Assembly (NCBI GenBank): GCA_031363085.1
Contig: JANLTU010000036.1
Location: 4,406 to 68,405 of the forward strand
DNA length: 64,000 nt
Origin: UBA6921 sp031363085
Lineage (GTDB): Bacteria > Pseudomonadota > Gammaproteobacteria > SG8-11
Direction: 5' to 3'
Under the pieces are notes generated by a model. That model was not told where the DNA came from. It saw nothing but the letters and a program-made list of their open reading frames with translations, and made no database searches. This document shows positions 1-9,413 of the stretch, one piece after another; position 1 is the first letter of the stretch; each line of letters opens with the position of its first letter. Made by a program: the position numbers and the translations under genes.

Positions 1-1473
1 CTCACGCATGCGCGCCGACATGAAATGCGCGGTGTAGATTGCGCCCAGCAAGGACAAAGGCACAGCCACTAAAATTGCATAAAACGCCGCTTTGAGCGTG
101 CCGAAGGCCAGCGGCGTAAAACTGAATTTGGGTTCGAAGGTGTTGGTCGACGCCGACGATTGCCATAGCCATTTGGGTTCGTCGTAGCTTTCGTACCAGA
201 CTTTGTTCCACAGCGACGACCAGGAGACTTCCGGGTATTCGTTGTTAATTTTCCAGAACGCGATTTGCTGGTTGGAATCTTCCGCGAGCAAGGCATTCGC
301 GCGCGGTGCCATCGCAATATGCGTCAACGCAGTGGTGGCGGCGGGTTCTACCAATAAGGTGCGATGTGCAGTGCTGTGGTACAGGCCGAGGTTGCCGGCG
401 GCATCGGTGGCGAGAAATCCCTTGCGCGAATATTCCGCTGCAATGAGGTTGATCGCCGCGTTGCCCTCTTTGAAGCGGCGAATGCTGGTGAGCAACTCAT
501 TGCCGTGCGCGTCGCGTACCGGAAACCACTGTGCGATAGTGCCGTCCGACAGGCCCACCAGCAAGGAAATGCCGCCGCTGAGAAATTCCAGCGCGGTGAT
601 GTGTAAACCGCTTTCCACGACGCTGAGGCTGTGCACCACGCGCGGCTTGCTTTGGTCGCGAATATCGACATAGGTGATGCGCCCACTGCGGTCGGCGATA
701 TACAGGCGGCGCTGCTCCGGATTGAGCAAGACGCGCGTGACCGGCTCGGTGGAGCGTTGCACTTCGCGCGTTGTTGCGGTCAGTTCGCCGTCTTCGCCGA
801 GCATTGCCTGCGCGCGTTCGAAGCTGGTCAACAGCACGCGGTTGTCGGCGGTGGCGGCCACCAGCGTAGTGTGTTCACCGTCGTGCTGCGCGGCCAGTTG
901 CGTCAAGGCTTGACCATTGGCGTCGATGGAGATCGGCGCTGCGCCCAGCGGCTGTTTCAGGTGCGGTGTGATGGTGCGTTTGCCGTCGACAAAAGTCGCA
1001 ACATAGCTGGACTTGACCGCAATGGCTTGGCCATTGGACAAGCCCAATGCCACGAACTCGCTGCCCGGCGCACCGGCCGCAAAACTGGTGATGCTGGCGT
1101 TGGCCGGCAGCGTGATCGCCTGATCCGAAATCAGCGCGCCGTCGAGGGTGCGAAAAAACAACGCGTGTCCATCGCGGGTATAGCGCAGGCCGATCTCAGT
1201 TTGCTCATCCATCGACAGATATAAAGTTTCGCCGCCGCCGGGCACGGCAAAGCGGCGTGCGACTTCCATGCTCGCGCCGCCAAACAACGGAATCACCACA
1301 TACACCAGATAAAAGAAAATCAGCAGGATGGCGACAATCGCACCCACGCCGCCAATGGCCACGAAGTAGCGGGCAAAGCCATCTTTAAACATGCGCCAAG
1401 CGCGCCGACGGTGGCGCACGCGCTCGCTGAGCGGCGGAATGATGGACTTGCGGGAGGCGGTCGACGGATTCAT
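1..1473 (-). CDS. pstC: Phosphate ABC transporter permease PstC, long form (3' end beyond the window)
   Basis: Inner-membrane permease of the high-affinity phosphate importer PstSCAB. The first 491 codons are present and the frame is open to the window edge. One membrane segment lies at about residues 34-64. It is followed by roughly 390 residues of soluble, beta-rich sequence, and a second membrane segment begins near residue 455. This large insertion after the first helix is known in the gammaproteobacterial long form of PstC (about 700 or more residues), whereas the short E. coli type lacks it. The ATG at 1473 is the first start in the frame and lies just downstream of a Pho box. The gene is separated from pstS by an unrelated four-gene efflux cassette. 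The conserved permease domain itself is beyond the window, so the assignment rests on architecture and context. Confidence 0.85.
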   Translation of the reverse strand, partial: MNPSTASRKSIIPPLSERVRHRRRAWRMFKDGFARYFVAIGGVGAIVAILLIFFYLVYVVIPLFGGASMEVARRFAVPGGGETLYLSMDEQTEIGLRYTRDGHALFFRTLDGALISDQAITLPANASITSFAAGAPGSEFVALGLSNGQAIAVKSSYVATFVDGKRTITPHLKQPLGAAPISIDANGQALTQLAAQHDGEHTTLVAATADNRVLLTSFERAQAMLGEDGELTATTREVQRSTEPVTRVLLNPEQRRLYIADRSGRITYVDIRDQSKPRVVHSLSVVESGLHITALEFLSGGISLLVGLSDGTIAQWFPVRDAHGNELLTSIRRFKEGNAAINLIAAEYSRKGFLATDAAGNLGLYHSTAHRTLLVEPAATTALTHIAMAPRANALLAEDSNQQIAFWKINNEYPEVSWSSLWNKVWYESYDEPKWLWQSSASTNTFEPKFSFTPLAFGTLKAAFYAILVAVPLSLLGAIYTAHFMSARMRE

Positions 1474-1496
1474 TGCCGCGATGGTAGCGAGCAAAT

Positions 1497-1514
1497 ATGA
1501 CAGTAATGTTACAG
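1497..1514 (-). promoter_or_regulatory. Pho box upstream of pstC
   Basis: On the minus strand the sequence reads CTGTAAC-ATTA-CTGTCAT, two 7-base half sites separated by four A/T-rich bases. This is nearly identical to the PhoB consensus (CTGTCAT repeats at 11-base spacing). It lies 24 bases before the pstC start codon, so pstC can be induced by phosphate starvation independently of pstS. Binding is inferred and the motif is directly visible. Confidence 0.85.
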
Positions 1515-1573
1515 AGGCGTGGCGTATGACATCACTTTGTAATACTTAATATTTTTCAGAATAGTTGACGCGC

Positions 1574-2758
1574 TCACGCGGCATCCCGCAGTGCCACGGT
1601 GACCGGAATACGCGCGGCGGCCACGGCCGGAAACAGTCCGCCGAGGAGCCCGATGATGATCGCCCAGGTGAGTCCATGGGCGATCAATTGCGGCGACACC
1701 TTGAACGCAAACACGACCTGGCTGAAGTTCGCTCCCAAGGTCGATACCGTGTACTTGTCGAAAACAAGCCATACCGTCCCCGCGCCGATGACGCCACCCA
1801 ACGACGCCAGCAGCGCCGCTTCCAGCAACACTGAAATCACCACCGGCGCGGCGGGGAATCCGAGCGCACGCAGTGTGGCGATCTCGCGCGCGCGGGTGGA
1901 AACCGCCGTGAACATGGTGTTGAGCGCGCCGAAGATCGCGCCGATGCCCATGATGGCGGCAATGGCCACGCCGAGGATGCGGATCAACCGCGTCAGATCT
2001 TCGGATTGGGTGGCGTAATAGTCGCGCGTGCGTTCCACATCCACGGTCAGGCGCGGATCGGTGCTGAGCGCCGCCTTGAGTCCGTCATAGGCGTCTGCGT
2101 TGGTGAGTTTAAGCGTCACCGACTGATAGCCTTCACGTTGATACGCGCCTTGCACCACCTCGGCGTCGCCCCACAATTCCGACTCGTGCGCATCGCCCGA
2201 AGCAAACGTGCCTACCACGCTCCAGTCTTGCTGGCCCAGGCGGATGGTCGCACCGGTGGCCAAACCGGCGAATTCCGAATGCGCACCTTTGCCGACCACC
2301 AGTTCGCGCCTACCCAGCTCAAAGCGACGACCTTCGAGAATGTGGACCTGGGAGCGTAATTCCCACACCTGCGGTCCGACGCCGCGAATCTCGACGTTGG
2401 CATCCGTGCCGGTGCTTTTTTTGGGTAAATTCGCGACCACCACCACTTCGGCCGAGGCGATAGGTTTGCCTGCGTTGTTTTTGAGCACACCTGGCCCCTG
2501 AGCGATCAGTACTGTGTGTTCGCGACTCAGGCCGCTGTTGAGTTCCGCGCTGGCGCCCTTGCGCAAGACGATGGCTTCATCGACACGTCCCGCCTCGGCC
2601 AGCACGGCTTGAAAACCTTCGCCCATGGCGAGCACTGCGATCAATACGCCGACCACGCCCGCGATACCGACCACGATCACCAGGGCCGAGCCCATTCGTT
2701 GCGGAATAGTGGTCAGGCCCATGCGGGTAATCTCCACGATCTGTCGTAGCCAACGCAT
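1574..2758 (-). CDS. ABC exporter permease, MacB/FtsX type (second permease of the cassette)
   Basis: A 394-residue integral membrane protein. It has one N-terminal helix (about residues 21-46), a large extracytoplasmic MacB-like periplasmic core, and three helices in the last 140 residues with the FtsX-type sequence around ARIPVTVALRDA. These permeases work with an ATPase and a periplasmic adaptor to move substrates by a mechanotransmission cycle. It is the last gene of a four-gene minus-strand unit, 14 bases after the preceding permease gene. The substrate cannot be told from sequence. Having two different permease genes suggests a heterodimeric channel rather than the MacB fusion. Confidence 0.85.
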   Translation of the reverse strand: MRWLRQIVEITRMGLTTIPQRMGSALVIVVGIAGVVGVLIAVLAMGEGFQAVLAEAGRVDEAIVLRKGASAELNSGLSREHTVLIAQGPGVLKNNAGKPIASAEVVVVANLPKKSTGTDANVEIRGVGPQVWELRSQVHILEGRRFELGRRELVVGKGAHSEFAGLATGATIRLGQQDWSVVGTFASGDAHESELWGDAEVVQGAYQREGYQSVTLKLTNADAYDGLKAALSTDPRLTVDVERTRDYYATQSEDLTRLIRILGVAIAAIMGIGAIFGALNTMFTAVSTRAREIATLRALGFPAAPVVISVLLEAALLASLGGVIGAGTVWLVFDKYTVSTLGANFSQVVFAFKVSPQLIAHGLTWAIIIGLLGGLFPAVAAARIPVTVALRDAA

Positions 2759-2772
2759 AAATTAAGTCCTCT

Positions 2773-3923
2773 TCAGTGTCCGCTCAAGGCATCGACGATA
2801 CGTAAGCGCATCGCCCGCAATGCGGGCGGCAGGCCCACGCCCAGACCTAACAGCAGCATGAGGCCGACGCCGATGATCCAGGACTGGGCATCGATCCTGA
2901 ACATGCCGCCGCGAAACGCCGCGCTCAGTGCATCCGCGCCGAGCATCGCCAGCACCAACCCGATGACGCCGCCCAGCATCACCATCAACAACGACTCGCT
3001 CAGCACCAGCCACAAGATGCCTGGATTGGAAAAGCCGATGGTTTTTAGCACCGCCAGTTCCGGGATTCGTTCGCGTACCGCTTGCGACATGGTGTTGCCG
3101 GTGAGCAGCAGGATAGTGAACAACACCGCGCCCATGATCGAGCTGACAATTAAACCGATGTCGCCCATTTGCTTGGCGAAGTCGAGCGTGAACTGTTTTT
3201 CCGTTTGTGATTTGGTCTCCGCCGCCGAATTGGCGAACAGTGCGTCGATGCTGCCGGCAACCTTGGCGGCCTGCGCGGGATCGGAAATTTTTACGATGTA
3301 CCAACCCACGGTGCCGGTGCCAAACGTTCGCCCCGCGTCGAAATAATCGTAGCGGAACAGCATTTGCTCTTCCTGGTTGCCGTCGCGCGGATCGCGCGAG
3401 TGAAAGATGCCGACCAGGTCGAAGGTCCAGGTGTTGCCGCCGTTTTTGTTGGGAAAGATGGTCGCTTCCAACGGGATTTTGTCGCCGAGTTTCCAGCCGA
3501 AGCGTTGCGCGAGATTGGCACCGACGATGGCGCCGGTACGGGTGGTGAGGAAGGCTCGTTTCTGTTCCTCCGGCAACACAACATCCGGGTAGATGTCGAG
3601 ATAATTAGGACTCACCGCAAAGTTAGAAAAAAAGTTTTTGCGATCCTGATAAATACCGCCGAACCAATTGGCGAAGGCCACCGCCTCTACACCTTCGACG
3701 CCCTGGATTTGACGCAGGTCCGCGTAGGGCAGGGGTTGGATGATAGAGAGCTTGGAGCTGACCACCAAACGGCTCGCGCCCTCCAGATTATCGCGCACGC
3801 TAAACGCAATGCGGACTGCGTCCAGCATGCCGAACAGCAGAAACGCGACGACGATCGACAGCACGGTAAAAATCGTGCGCGCCTTTTTACGCAACAAGCT
3901 GGCCCAGATCAAGTGCAGGTATT

Positions 3924-3927
<4 letters not shown>
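2773..3927 (-). CDS. ABC exporter permease, MacB/FtsX type (first permease of the cassette)
   Basis: A 384-residue membrane protein with an N-terminal helix at about residues 17-40 (KKARTIFTVLSIVVAFLLFG), a periplasmic domain, and three C-terminal helices. This is the typical four-helix FtsX/MacB permease without a fused ATPase. Its start overlaps the end of the ATPase gene by four bases (ATGA), so the two are translationally coupled. The paralogous permease gene follows 14 bases later. It probably forms a heterodimer with that protein. Substrate and direction are inferred from the companion HlyD-type adaptor, which implies export. Confidence 0.85.
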
Positions 3928-4634
<707 letters not shown>

Positions 4635-4685
4635 TGCTGCGCTCCGATCCGAAATATCTGAAATTGGGAAATGACCATCCTTTGT

Positions 4686-5951
4686 CTACTCCGGTTTGAC
4701 CCGGTCGCCGTCCTTGAGTTCGCGCGGCGGACTCACGATCACGCGTTCATTGGCCTTGAGCCCGTCCAGCACCTGCCGTAAATCAGAATAGGTTTGGCCC
4801 AGCGTGACCTTGCGTGCTTGCGCGCGATCAGCGGCCAAAACAAAAACGATCACACTGTCGCCCTGAGTCTGGATTGCGCTTACCGGGATCAGGACCCCTG
4901 GCAGGGGTGGTGCTCCTGAGCCTGAACTATTGCCTGGTTCGAGAAAGGCTACGCGCGCGCCCATGTCGGGCACAATGCGAGCGTCCTTGGTTCCTTCGAT
5001 GCTGATGCGCACCTTGACGGTGGCCTTGCTGCGATCAGCGGTGGGAATAATGGCGATGACTTTACCGGGGATTTTCCAGGTGGGATAGGCGTTGAGCATG
5101 CTCTCGACCCCTTGCCCGGGTTGCACGCGCCCGATGTAAGCCTCGTTCACCTCAACCTCGATCTCCAGCGAATCCATGTCGACGATGGTGCCGATGCCGG
5201 TGCGGGTGAAGCCGCCGCCGGCGGAAATCGGCGACACCATTTCACCCGGTTGCGCCGCTTTGACCGTGACCACGCCGGCGAACGGCGCGCGCACCACGGT
5301 GTTGTCCAGCCCCACTTGTGCAAGTGCAACGCTGCGCTCGGCCACTTCCATTTCGCTTTCTTGCGTCGTGATGCGTGAACGACGCGACTCGACCAGGGTG
5401 CGTGCATCGTCAATCGTTTGTTGGCTGATGAGCTTTTGTTTGCCTAAATCCTGTTGCCGGGCGAGATCGCGCTCGGCCTGATCCAGCAACAAGCGCAAAT
5501 CGGCAAATTGCGCGCGTGCGACGTTGAGTTGCGCGCGCGCCAGATCAAGCTGCGCCTTCACGTCAGCCGCATCGAGTCTTGCCAACACCTGGCCCGCGAG
5601 CACGCGTTGGCCTTCTTCGATGAGCACCTCAGTGACCTTGCCGGTGACCTTCGACGAAACCGTCGCTTGTCGCCGCGCGGTGACATAACCGGTCGCATCG
5701 AGCACGGAAGAGGGGGCTTGGGTTGAGTTTGCAGTTTGAGCAGTTGCGGTGCGCACCGCGAACACCTTGTCGCCCGGCCCTACGAACCACACGATGGCCA
5801 AGCACAACAACGCGATGCCCGCACCCAGCAGCCACCACGAAGTGCGCGGAGTAGTTGTTTGCGGGTTGCGGTCGATTCGCAACTGTCCTAAAAGTTCGGA
5901 TTTCGCGCTGCGCTCAATTTCGATTTTTTCCAGCCTATCCAAGGTTGCCAT
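4686..5951 (-). CDS. Periplasmic adaptor (HlyD/MacA family) of an ABC efflux system
   Basis: A 421-residue membrane-fusion protein anchored by a single helix at about residues 38-60. Then come a lipoyl-like half (DATGYVTARRQATVSSKVTGK), a coiled coil rich in Ala/Gln/Arg at about residues 125-210, the second lipoyl half (VVRAPFAGVVTVKAAQPGE), and a beta-barrel domain. It is the first gene of the efflux cassette and starts downstream of the pstS terminator, so it has its own promoter somewhere in 5952-6092. No outer-membrane factor gene is next to it. A TolC-like protein elsewhere would be needed if export crosses the outer membrane. Confidence 0.88.
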   Translation of the reverse strand: MATLDRLEKIEIERSAKSELLGQLRIDRNPQTTTPRTSWWLLGAGIALLCLAIVWFVGPGDKVFAVRTATAQTANSTQAPSSVLDATGYVTARRQATVSSKVTGKVTEVLIEEGQRVLAGQVLARLDAADVKAQLDLARAQLNVARAQFADLRLLLDQAERDLARQQDLGKQKLISQQTIDDARTLVESRRSRITTQESEMEVAERSVALAQVGLDNTVVRAPFAGVVTVKAAQPGEMVSPISAGGGFTRTGIGTIVDMDSLEIEVEVNEAYIGRVQPGQGVESMLNAYPTWKIPGKVIAIIPTADRSKATVKVRISIEGTKDARIVPDMGARVAFLEPGNSSGSGAPPLPGVLIPVSAIQTQGDSVIVFVLAADRAQARKVTLGQTYSDLRQVLDGLKANERVIVSPPRELKDGDRVKPE

Positions 5952-6092
5952 AGAGTTCTTTTCATGAGTTGGCGGGCATTACGCGAGCGGCCAATAGGTT
6001 CCATCCTAGTGGAGGCAGGATAACTAAAATGTTGTCAAGAATAAACTTTTGGAGCACTGAATTTTTGCGCGATGAGTCGAACTGCCAACGCA

Positions 6093-6127
6093 CAAAAGCC
6101 TGCCCCGTGATGGCGGGGCAGGCTTTT
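6093..6127 (-). terminator. Rho-independent terminator after pstS
   Basis: A 12-base GC-rich stem (AGCCTGCCCCG paired with CGGGGCAGGCT, short loop) is flanked by A- and T-runs and so can work in both directions. It lies 31 bases after the pstS stop codon. It separates pstS from the efflux cassette that follows on the same strand. Confidence 0.85.
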
Positions 6128-6157
6128 TACGGCGATTTGAATCGAAATGAATCGAGC

Positions 6158-7126
6158 TTATTTGAGCTTCTCAAGTTCCTTGTCGATAATTTTCTTGGGT
6201 ATCGGCACGTAGCCATCTTTGATCACCACTTCCTGACCGGCTTTCGATAACACCATCTTGATGAATTCCAGTTCGAGCGGTGGCAGGGCTTTGTTGGGTG
6301 CTTTGTTTACGTAGATAAACAGAAAGCGCGACAGCGGGTAGCTGCCCTTGAGCGCGTTTTCCTCGGAGGCTTCGATAAAGTCGGTGCTGCCGGCCTTGGC
6401 GAGCGGGACCGCACGCACACCGGAAGTCTTGTAGCCGATGCCGGAGTAACCCACGCCGTTGAGTGAGGCCGATACCGATTGCACTACCGAAGCGGAGCCG
6501 GGTTGCTCGTTCACGTTGTTTCTGAAATCGCCTTTGCACAAGGCATGTTCCTTGAAGTAGCCGTAGGTGCCCGACACCGAATTGCGGCCAAACAACTGCA
6601 TATCGCGGGTGGCCCAACTTCCGGTCAAGCCAAGCTGGCCCCAGCGGATCACGTCGTCTTTGGCGCCGCATTTACGCGTGGAGGAGAAGATGGCATCGAT
6701 CTGTTCCATGGTCATGCCCTTGATCGGGTTGTCCTTGTGCACGAACACCGCGAGGGCATCAATGGCGACGCGGATCGCGGTAGGTTTGTAGCCGAATTTT
6801 TTCTCGAACGCTTCGATTTCTTTGTCTTTCATATCGCGGCTCATCGGGCCGATGTTGGCGGTGCCCTCGGTCAATGCGGGCGGTGCGGTGGACGAACCCG
6901 CCGCCTGGATCTGGATATTGACATTCGGATAGAGGCGCTTGTATTCCTCGGCCCATAAAGTCATCAGATTGGCGAGTGTGTCGGAGCCCACGCTCGACAG
7001 GGTGCCGGACACACCACTGGCCTTGCTGTAGTCCGGCAGAGTCGGATCGACCACGGCGTAAGCTAAACTGCTGGACGCACACACGGTCGCAATGCCGGCG
7101 GCAGTGAGGATGTTCTTCAGATTCAT
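6158..7126 (-). CDS. pstS: Periplasmic phosphate-binding protein PstS
   Basis: A 322-residue solute-binding protein of the phosphate importer. The ATG at 7126 is chosen because an AGGAG site lies just upstream and because it begins a clean signal peptide (MNLKNILTAAGIATVCASSS, cleavage near LAYA). An upstream in-frame ATG at 7165 would bury that signal. Phosphate-binding elements are visible: GSDTLANLM, AGSSTAPPALTEG, MSRDMK, and the GRNSVSGTYGYF segment. It follows phoB-phoR on the same strand and has tandem Pho half sites before it and a strong terminator after it, so it can be expressed as a single highly induced gene. Confidence 0.93.
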   Translation of the reverse strand: MNLKNILTAAGIATVCASSSLAYAVVDPTLPDYSKASGVSGTLSSVGSDTLANLMTLWAEEYKRLYPNVNIQIQAAGSSTAPPALTEGTANIGPMSRDMKDKEIEAFEKKFGYKPTAIRVAIDALAVFVHKDNPIKGMTMEQIDAIFSSTRKCGAKDDVIRWGQLGLTGSWATRDMQLFGRNSVSGTYGYFKEHALCKGDFRNNVNEQPGSASVVQSVSASLNGVGYSGIGYKTSGVRAVPLAKAGSTDFIEASEENALKGSYPLSRFLFIYVNKAPNKALPPLELEFIKMVLSKAGQEVVIKDGYVPIPKKIIDKELEKLK

Positions 7127-7220
7127 AAAGTCGTACTCCTGATGTCGTCGAAATGAATTAGGCAAAGTTTACCGGAAACAGTTTTGAGCGTTCGTCGCAA
7201 CGGTACTGTGCCAAAGCGCT

Positions 7221-7260
7221 GTTACAGTTATGTGTTAGAAAAATTACAATTTTATTACAA
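7221..7260 (-). promoter_or_regulatory. Tandem Pho box upstream of pstS
   Basis: On the minus strand, TTGTAAT-AAAA-TTGTAAT occupies 7260-7243, two half sites at the 11-base spacing recognised by PhoB. A further CTGTAAC half site begins at 7227, exactly two more 11-base steps away, with a weak half site (CTAACAC) in the intervening register. This suggests an array of up to four in-phase half sites on one face of the DNA. It lies in the gap between phoR and pstS. Confidence 0.8.
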
Positions 7261-7280
7261 GTTAACAAAGCGATGTTGGG

Positions 7281-8621
7281 TTAAGAGTCTAATGACTCAG
7301 GTGAGTCAGGCCGGGAGTTAAATTCCTTGCGCGCGCTGAGACTGGCGGGGAAGTCACAGCTAAAGGTGCTGCCTTGCTCCACCATGCTTTCAATGCGCAA
7401 CTTAGCTTCGTGGCGTTGTAACACATGTTTGACGATGGCAAGTCCCAGGCCAGTGCCGCCGACCTCGCGCGAGCGTGCCGCATCCACACGGTAAAAACGT
7501 TCGGTCAAGCGCGGAATGTGGTGCGCCGGAATGCCGATGCCGGTGTCGGCAACGACGAAATGCGCGCCGGCGTCGTCGCCGTACCAACGCAAGCGCACAG
7601 CTCCGCGCGGCGGTGTGTATTGCACTGCGTTAAAAACTAAATTTGAGAAGGCGCTGCGCAGTTCTTCGGTATTGCCGCGTAACCACAGCGCGTTGTCGCA
7701 CTCAAGCTGAATGTCGTGGTGTTTGTCGCCGCTCAAGAGCAGCGCTTCTTCCTTGATGGCCGCCAGCAGCGCCGGCACCGATACGCTTTCACGGCGCTGC
7801 GCGCCGTTATCGGTTTCCAGGCGCGACAGCAGCAGCAAATGTTGCACGATGAGTTGCATGCGCCCGGTCTGCTCTTGCATCAATTGCAACGAACGCGCCC
7901 ATTGCCGTGCGCAATCGTCTTCGCCGTCGGCCAGGGTTTCAAGAAAGCCCATGATGACGGTGAGCGGCGTGCGCAGTTCGTGCGAGGCGTTGGCGATGAA
8001 GTCGCGGCGAATCTGTTCCAGGCGCTGCACGTGGGTAACATCGCGCGCGATCAGCAGCCGTTGGTTGTCACCATAGGGCACCACATGAATCAGCAGTGCG
8101 ATCTGGCTGTCGGTGGGCGACGGCAAGGCCAACGGTTGCGCGTAATCGCGGCGGCGCAGGTAGGCGACGAAATTCGGATGGCGGATAAAACTGTCGACGC
8201 GGTGGTCCACGTCGTGCGCATCCAAGTTGAGCAGGCGCGATGCGGCGCTGTTAAACCACTCGATTTCGCCGTGTTCCTTGAGTATTACCGTGGCATCCGG
8301 CATGGCCGAGGTGGCTTCGCGAAAGCGGCTCAGCAGCGTGGCGAGGCGGCGTTTGTGGCTGCGGCTGCGCTGTTGCAGTTTATAAATTGCGTGGTAGACC
8401 TCTTCCCATATGCCGCCGATTTCCGGTGGTTCGGCATTGCGGTGCAGGCGCAACCATTGCTCCAGGCAGTAAAGGCGGTACAAATGGTAGGCGAGGTGAA
8501 TGGCGACGGCGATCAGCAAGCCCAGCGCAATCTGGTCGCTGAAAATACCGACCAACAAGCCGGCCGTGGCCAGCACGCCCAGGCGCCAGAGCTCTGCAAT
8601 CCAGTGGTCGAGCAACATCAA
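7281..8621 (-). CDS. phoR: Phosphate-regulon sensor histidine kinase PhoR
   Basis: A 446-residue membrane kinase that phosphorylates PhoB when phosphate is scarce. It has two short N-terminal hydrophobic segments (about residues 10-48), a cytoplasmic linker, and a PAS domain at about residues 95-190 (MPDATVILKEHGEIEWFNSA). The HisKA domain carries the phospho-acceptor His in NASHELRTPLTVIMGF near residue 214. The HATPase domain has N, G1 and G2 boxes (NLVFNAVQYTPP, DTGIGIP, GGTGLGLAIVKHV). Length and order match E. coli PhoR (431 residues). It lies 6 bases after phoB, forming a two-gene unit. Confidence 0.93.
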   Translation of the reverse strand: MMLLDHWIAELWRLGVLATAGLLVGIFSDQIALGLLIAVAIHLAYHLYRLYCLEQWLRLHRNAEPPEIGGIWEEVYHAIYKLQQRSRSHKRRLATLLSRFREATSAMPDATVILKEHGEIEWFNSAASRLLNLDAHDVDHRVDSFIRHPNFVAYLRRRDYAQPLALPSPTDSQIALLIHVVPYGDNQRLLIARDVTHVQRLEQIRRDFIANASHELRTPLTVIMGFLETLADGEDDCARQWARSLQLMQEQTGRMQLIVQHLLLLSRLETDNGAQRRESVSVPALLAAIKEEALLLSGDKHHDIQLECDNALWLRGNTEELRSAFSNLVFNAVQYTPPRGAVRLRWYGDDAGAHFVVADTGIGIPAHHIPRLTERFYRVDAARSREVGGTGLGLAIVKHVLQRHEAKLRIESMVEQGSTFSCDFPASLSARKEFNSRPDSPESLDS

Positions 8622-8627
8622 CCGGTG

Positions 8628-9311
8628 TTATTCCTTCGCGGAGAAGCGGTAGCCGGCGCCGCGCACTGTTTGAATGTAACGGTCATGGCCCTGTGTTTCC
8701 AAAGCTTTGCGCAGACGGCGAATATGCACGTCGATGGTGCGTTCTTCCACATACACGTTGCTGCCCCAGACGTGGTCCAGCAGTTGGGTGCGACTATAAA
8801 CCCGTTCGGCGTGCGTCATGAAAAATAATAGCAGACGAAATTCAGTCGGTCCCATGTCCAGCACATGATTACCGACGCTCACGCGATGGCTGGTGGAGTC
8901 CAGGCTCAAGTCGCCGGCGGTGATCGGTACATCGTCGCTGTGCGGTTGATAACGCCGCATCACCGCCTTGATGCGCGCCACCAGCTCACGCGGTGAAAAC
9001 GGTTTGGTGATGTAGTCGTCGGCGCCGACTTCCAGGCCGCGAATGCGGTCGTTTTCTTCGCCGCGCGCGGTCAGCATGATCAGCGGCAATTCCTTGGTGG
9101 CATCTTCGCGCTTGAGGCGACGTGCCAGGTCGATGCCATTCATGCCCGGCAGCATCCAGTCGATCAGCGCCAGGTCAGGGCGCTGGTCGGCAATGGCGAT
9201 CAGCGCGCGTTCGCTGTCAGCGGCTTCACGGCAGTTAAAACCGGCGCGTTCCAGCGCGAAGCGCACCATCTCGCGGATCGCAGGTTCATCTTCAATTATT
9301 AGTATCGACAT
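8628..9311 (-). CDS. phoB: Phosphate-regulon response regulator PhoB
   Basis: A 227-residue OmpR-family regulator. The receiver domain starts MSILIIEDEP, with the acidic pair at residues 8-9 and the phospho-acceptor Asp51 in LIDWMLPG; Lys in ITKPFSPREL completes the active site. The C-terminal winged-helix domain ends YIQTVRGAGYRFS. The ATG at 9311 gives the normal PhoB length; longer reading to 9404 would add an unlikely 31-residue N terminus that overlaps the Pho box. It binds the Pho boxes of this window and probably activates its own gene. Confidence 0.93.
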   Translation of the reverse strand: MSILIIEDEPAIREMVRFALERAGFNCREAADSERALIAIADQRPDLALIDWMLPGMNGIDLARRLKREDATKELPLIMLTARGEENDRIRGLEVGADDYITKPFSPRELVARIKAVMRRYQPHSDDVPITAGDLSLDSTSHRVSVGNHVLDMGPTEFRLLLFFMTHAERVYSRTQLLDHVWGSNVYVEERTIDVHIRRLRKALETQGHDRYIQTVRGAGYRFSAKE

Positions 9312-9360
9312 CGTCACAGTGCTGCTGTTTGTCACATGGCGGTCATCGTAGCGGCTGATT

Positions 9361-9378
9361 ATGACACTTACGTGACGA
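9361..9378 (-). promoter_or_regulatory. Pho box upstream of phoB (autoregulation)
   Basis: The minus strand reads TCGTCAC-GTAA-GTGTCAT, two half sites with GTCA cores exactly 11 bases apart, centred about 58 bases before the phoB start. The first half is a weaker match than those before pstS and pstC. Positive autoregulation of phoBR is known in enterobacteria and the motif fits that here. Confidence 0.7.
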
Positions 9379-9413
9379 TTATGAGTCGAGCATGAATGCA
9401 TCATGCCGCGCCG

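Noticed and set aside
2..1224. Several plus- and minus-strand frames at the left edge that could be separate genes
   Set aside because: The single minus-strand frame open from 1473 to the edge has PstC membrane segments and a Pho box in front, and explains the region better.
5952..6092. TTGACA box before the adaptor gene as a firm promoter
   Set aside because: A TTGACA is present on the minus strand near 6032-6037, but no -10 box occurs at a proper distance, so a promoter is only assumed.
7716..8828. Open frame of 370 codons on the plus strand over phoR and phoB
   Set aside because: It mirrors phoR and phoB, which carry full family motifs on the other strand; Gln/Arg/His-rich translation is typical of an antisense shadow.
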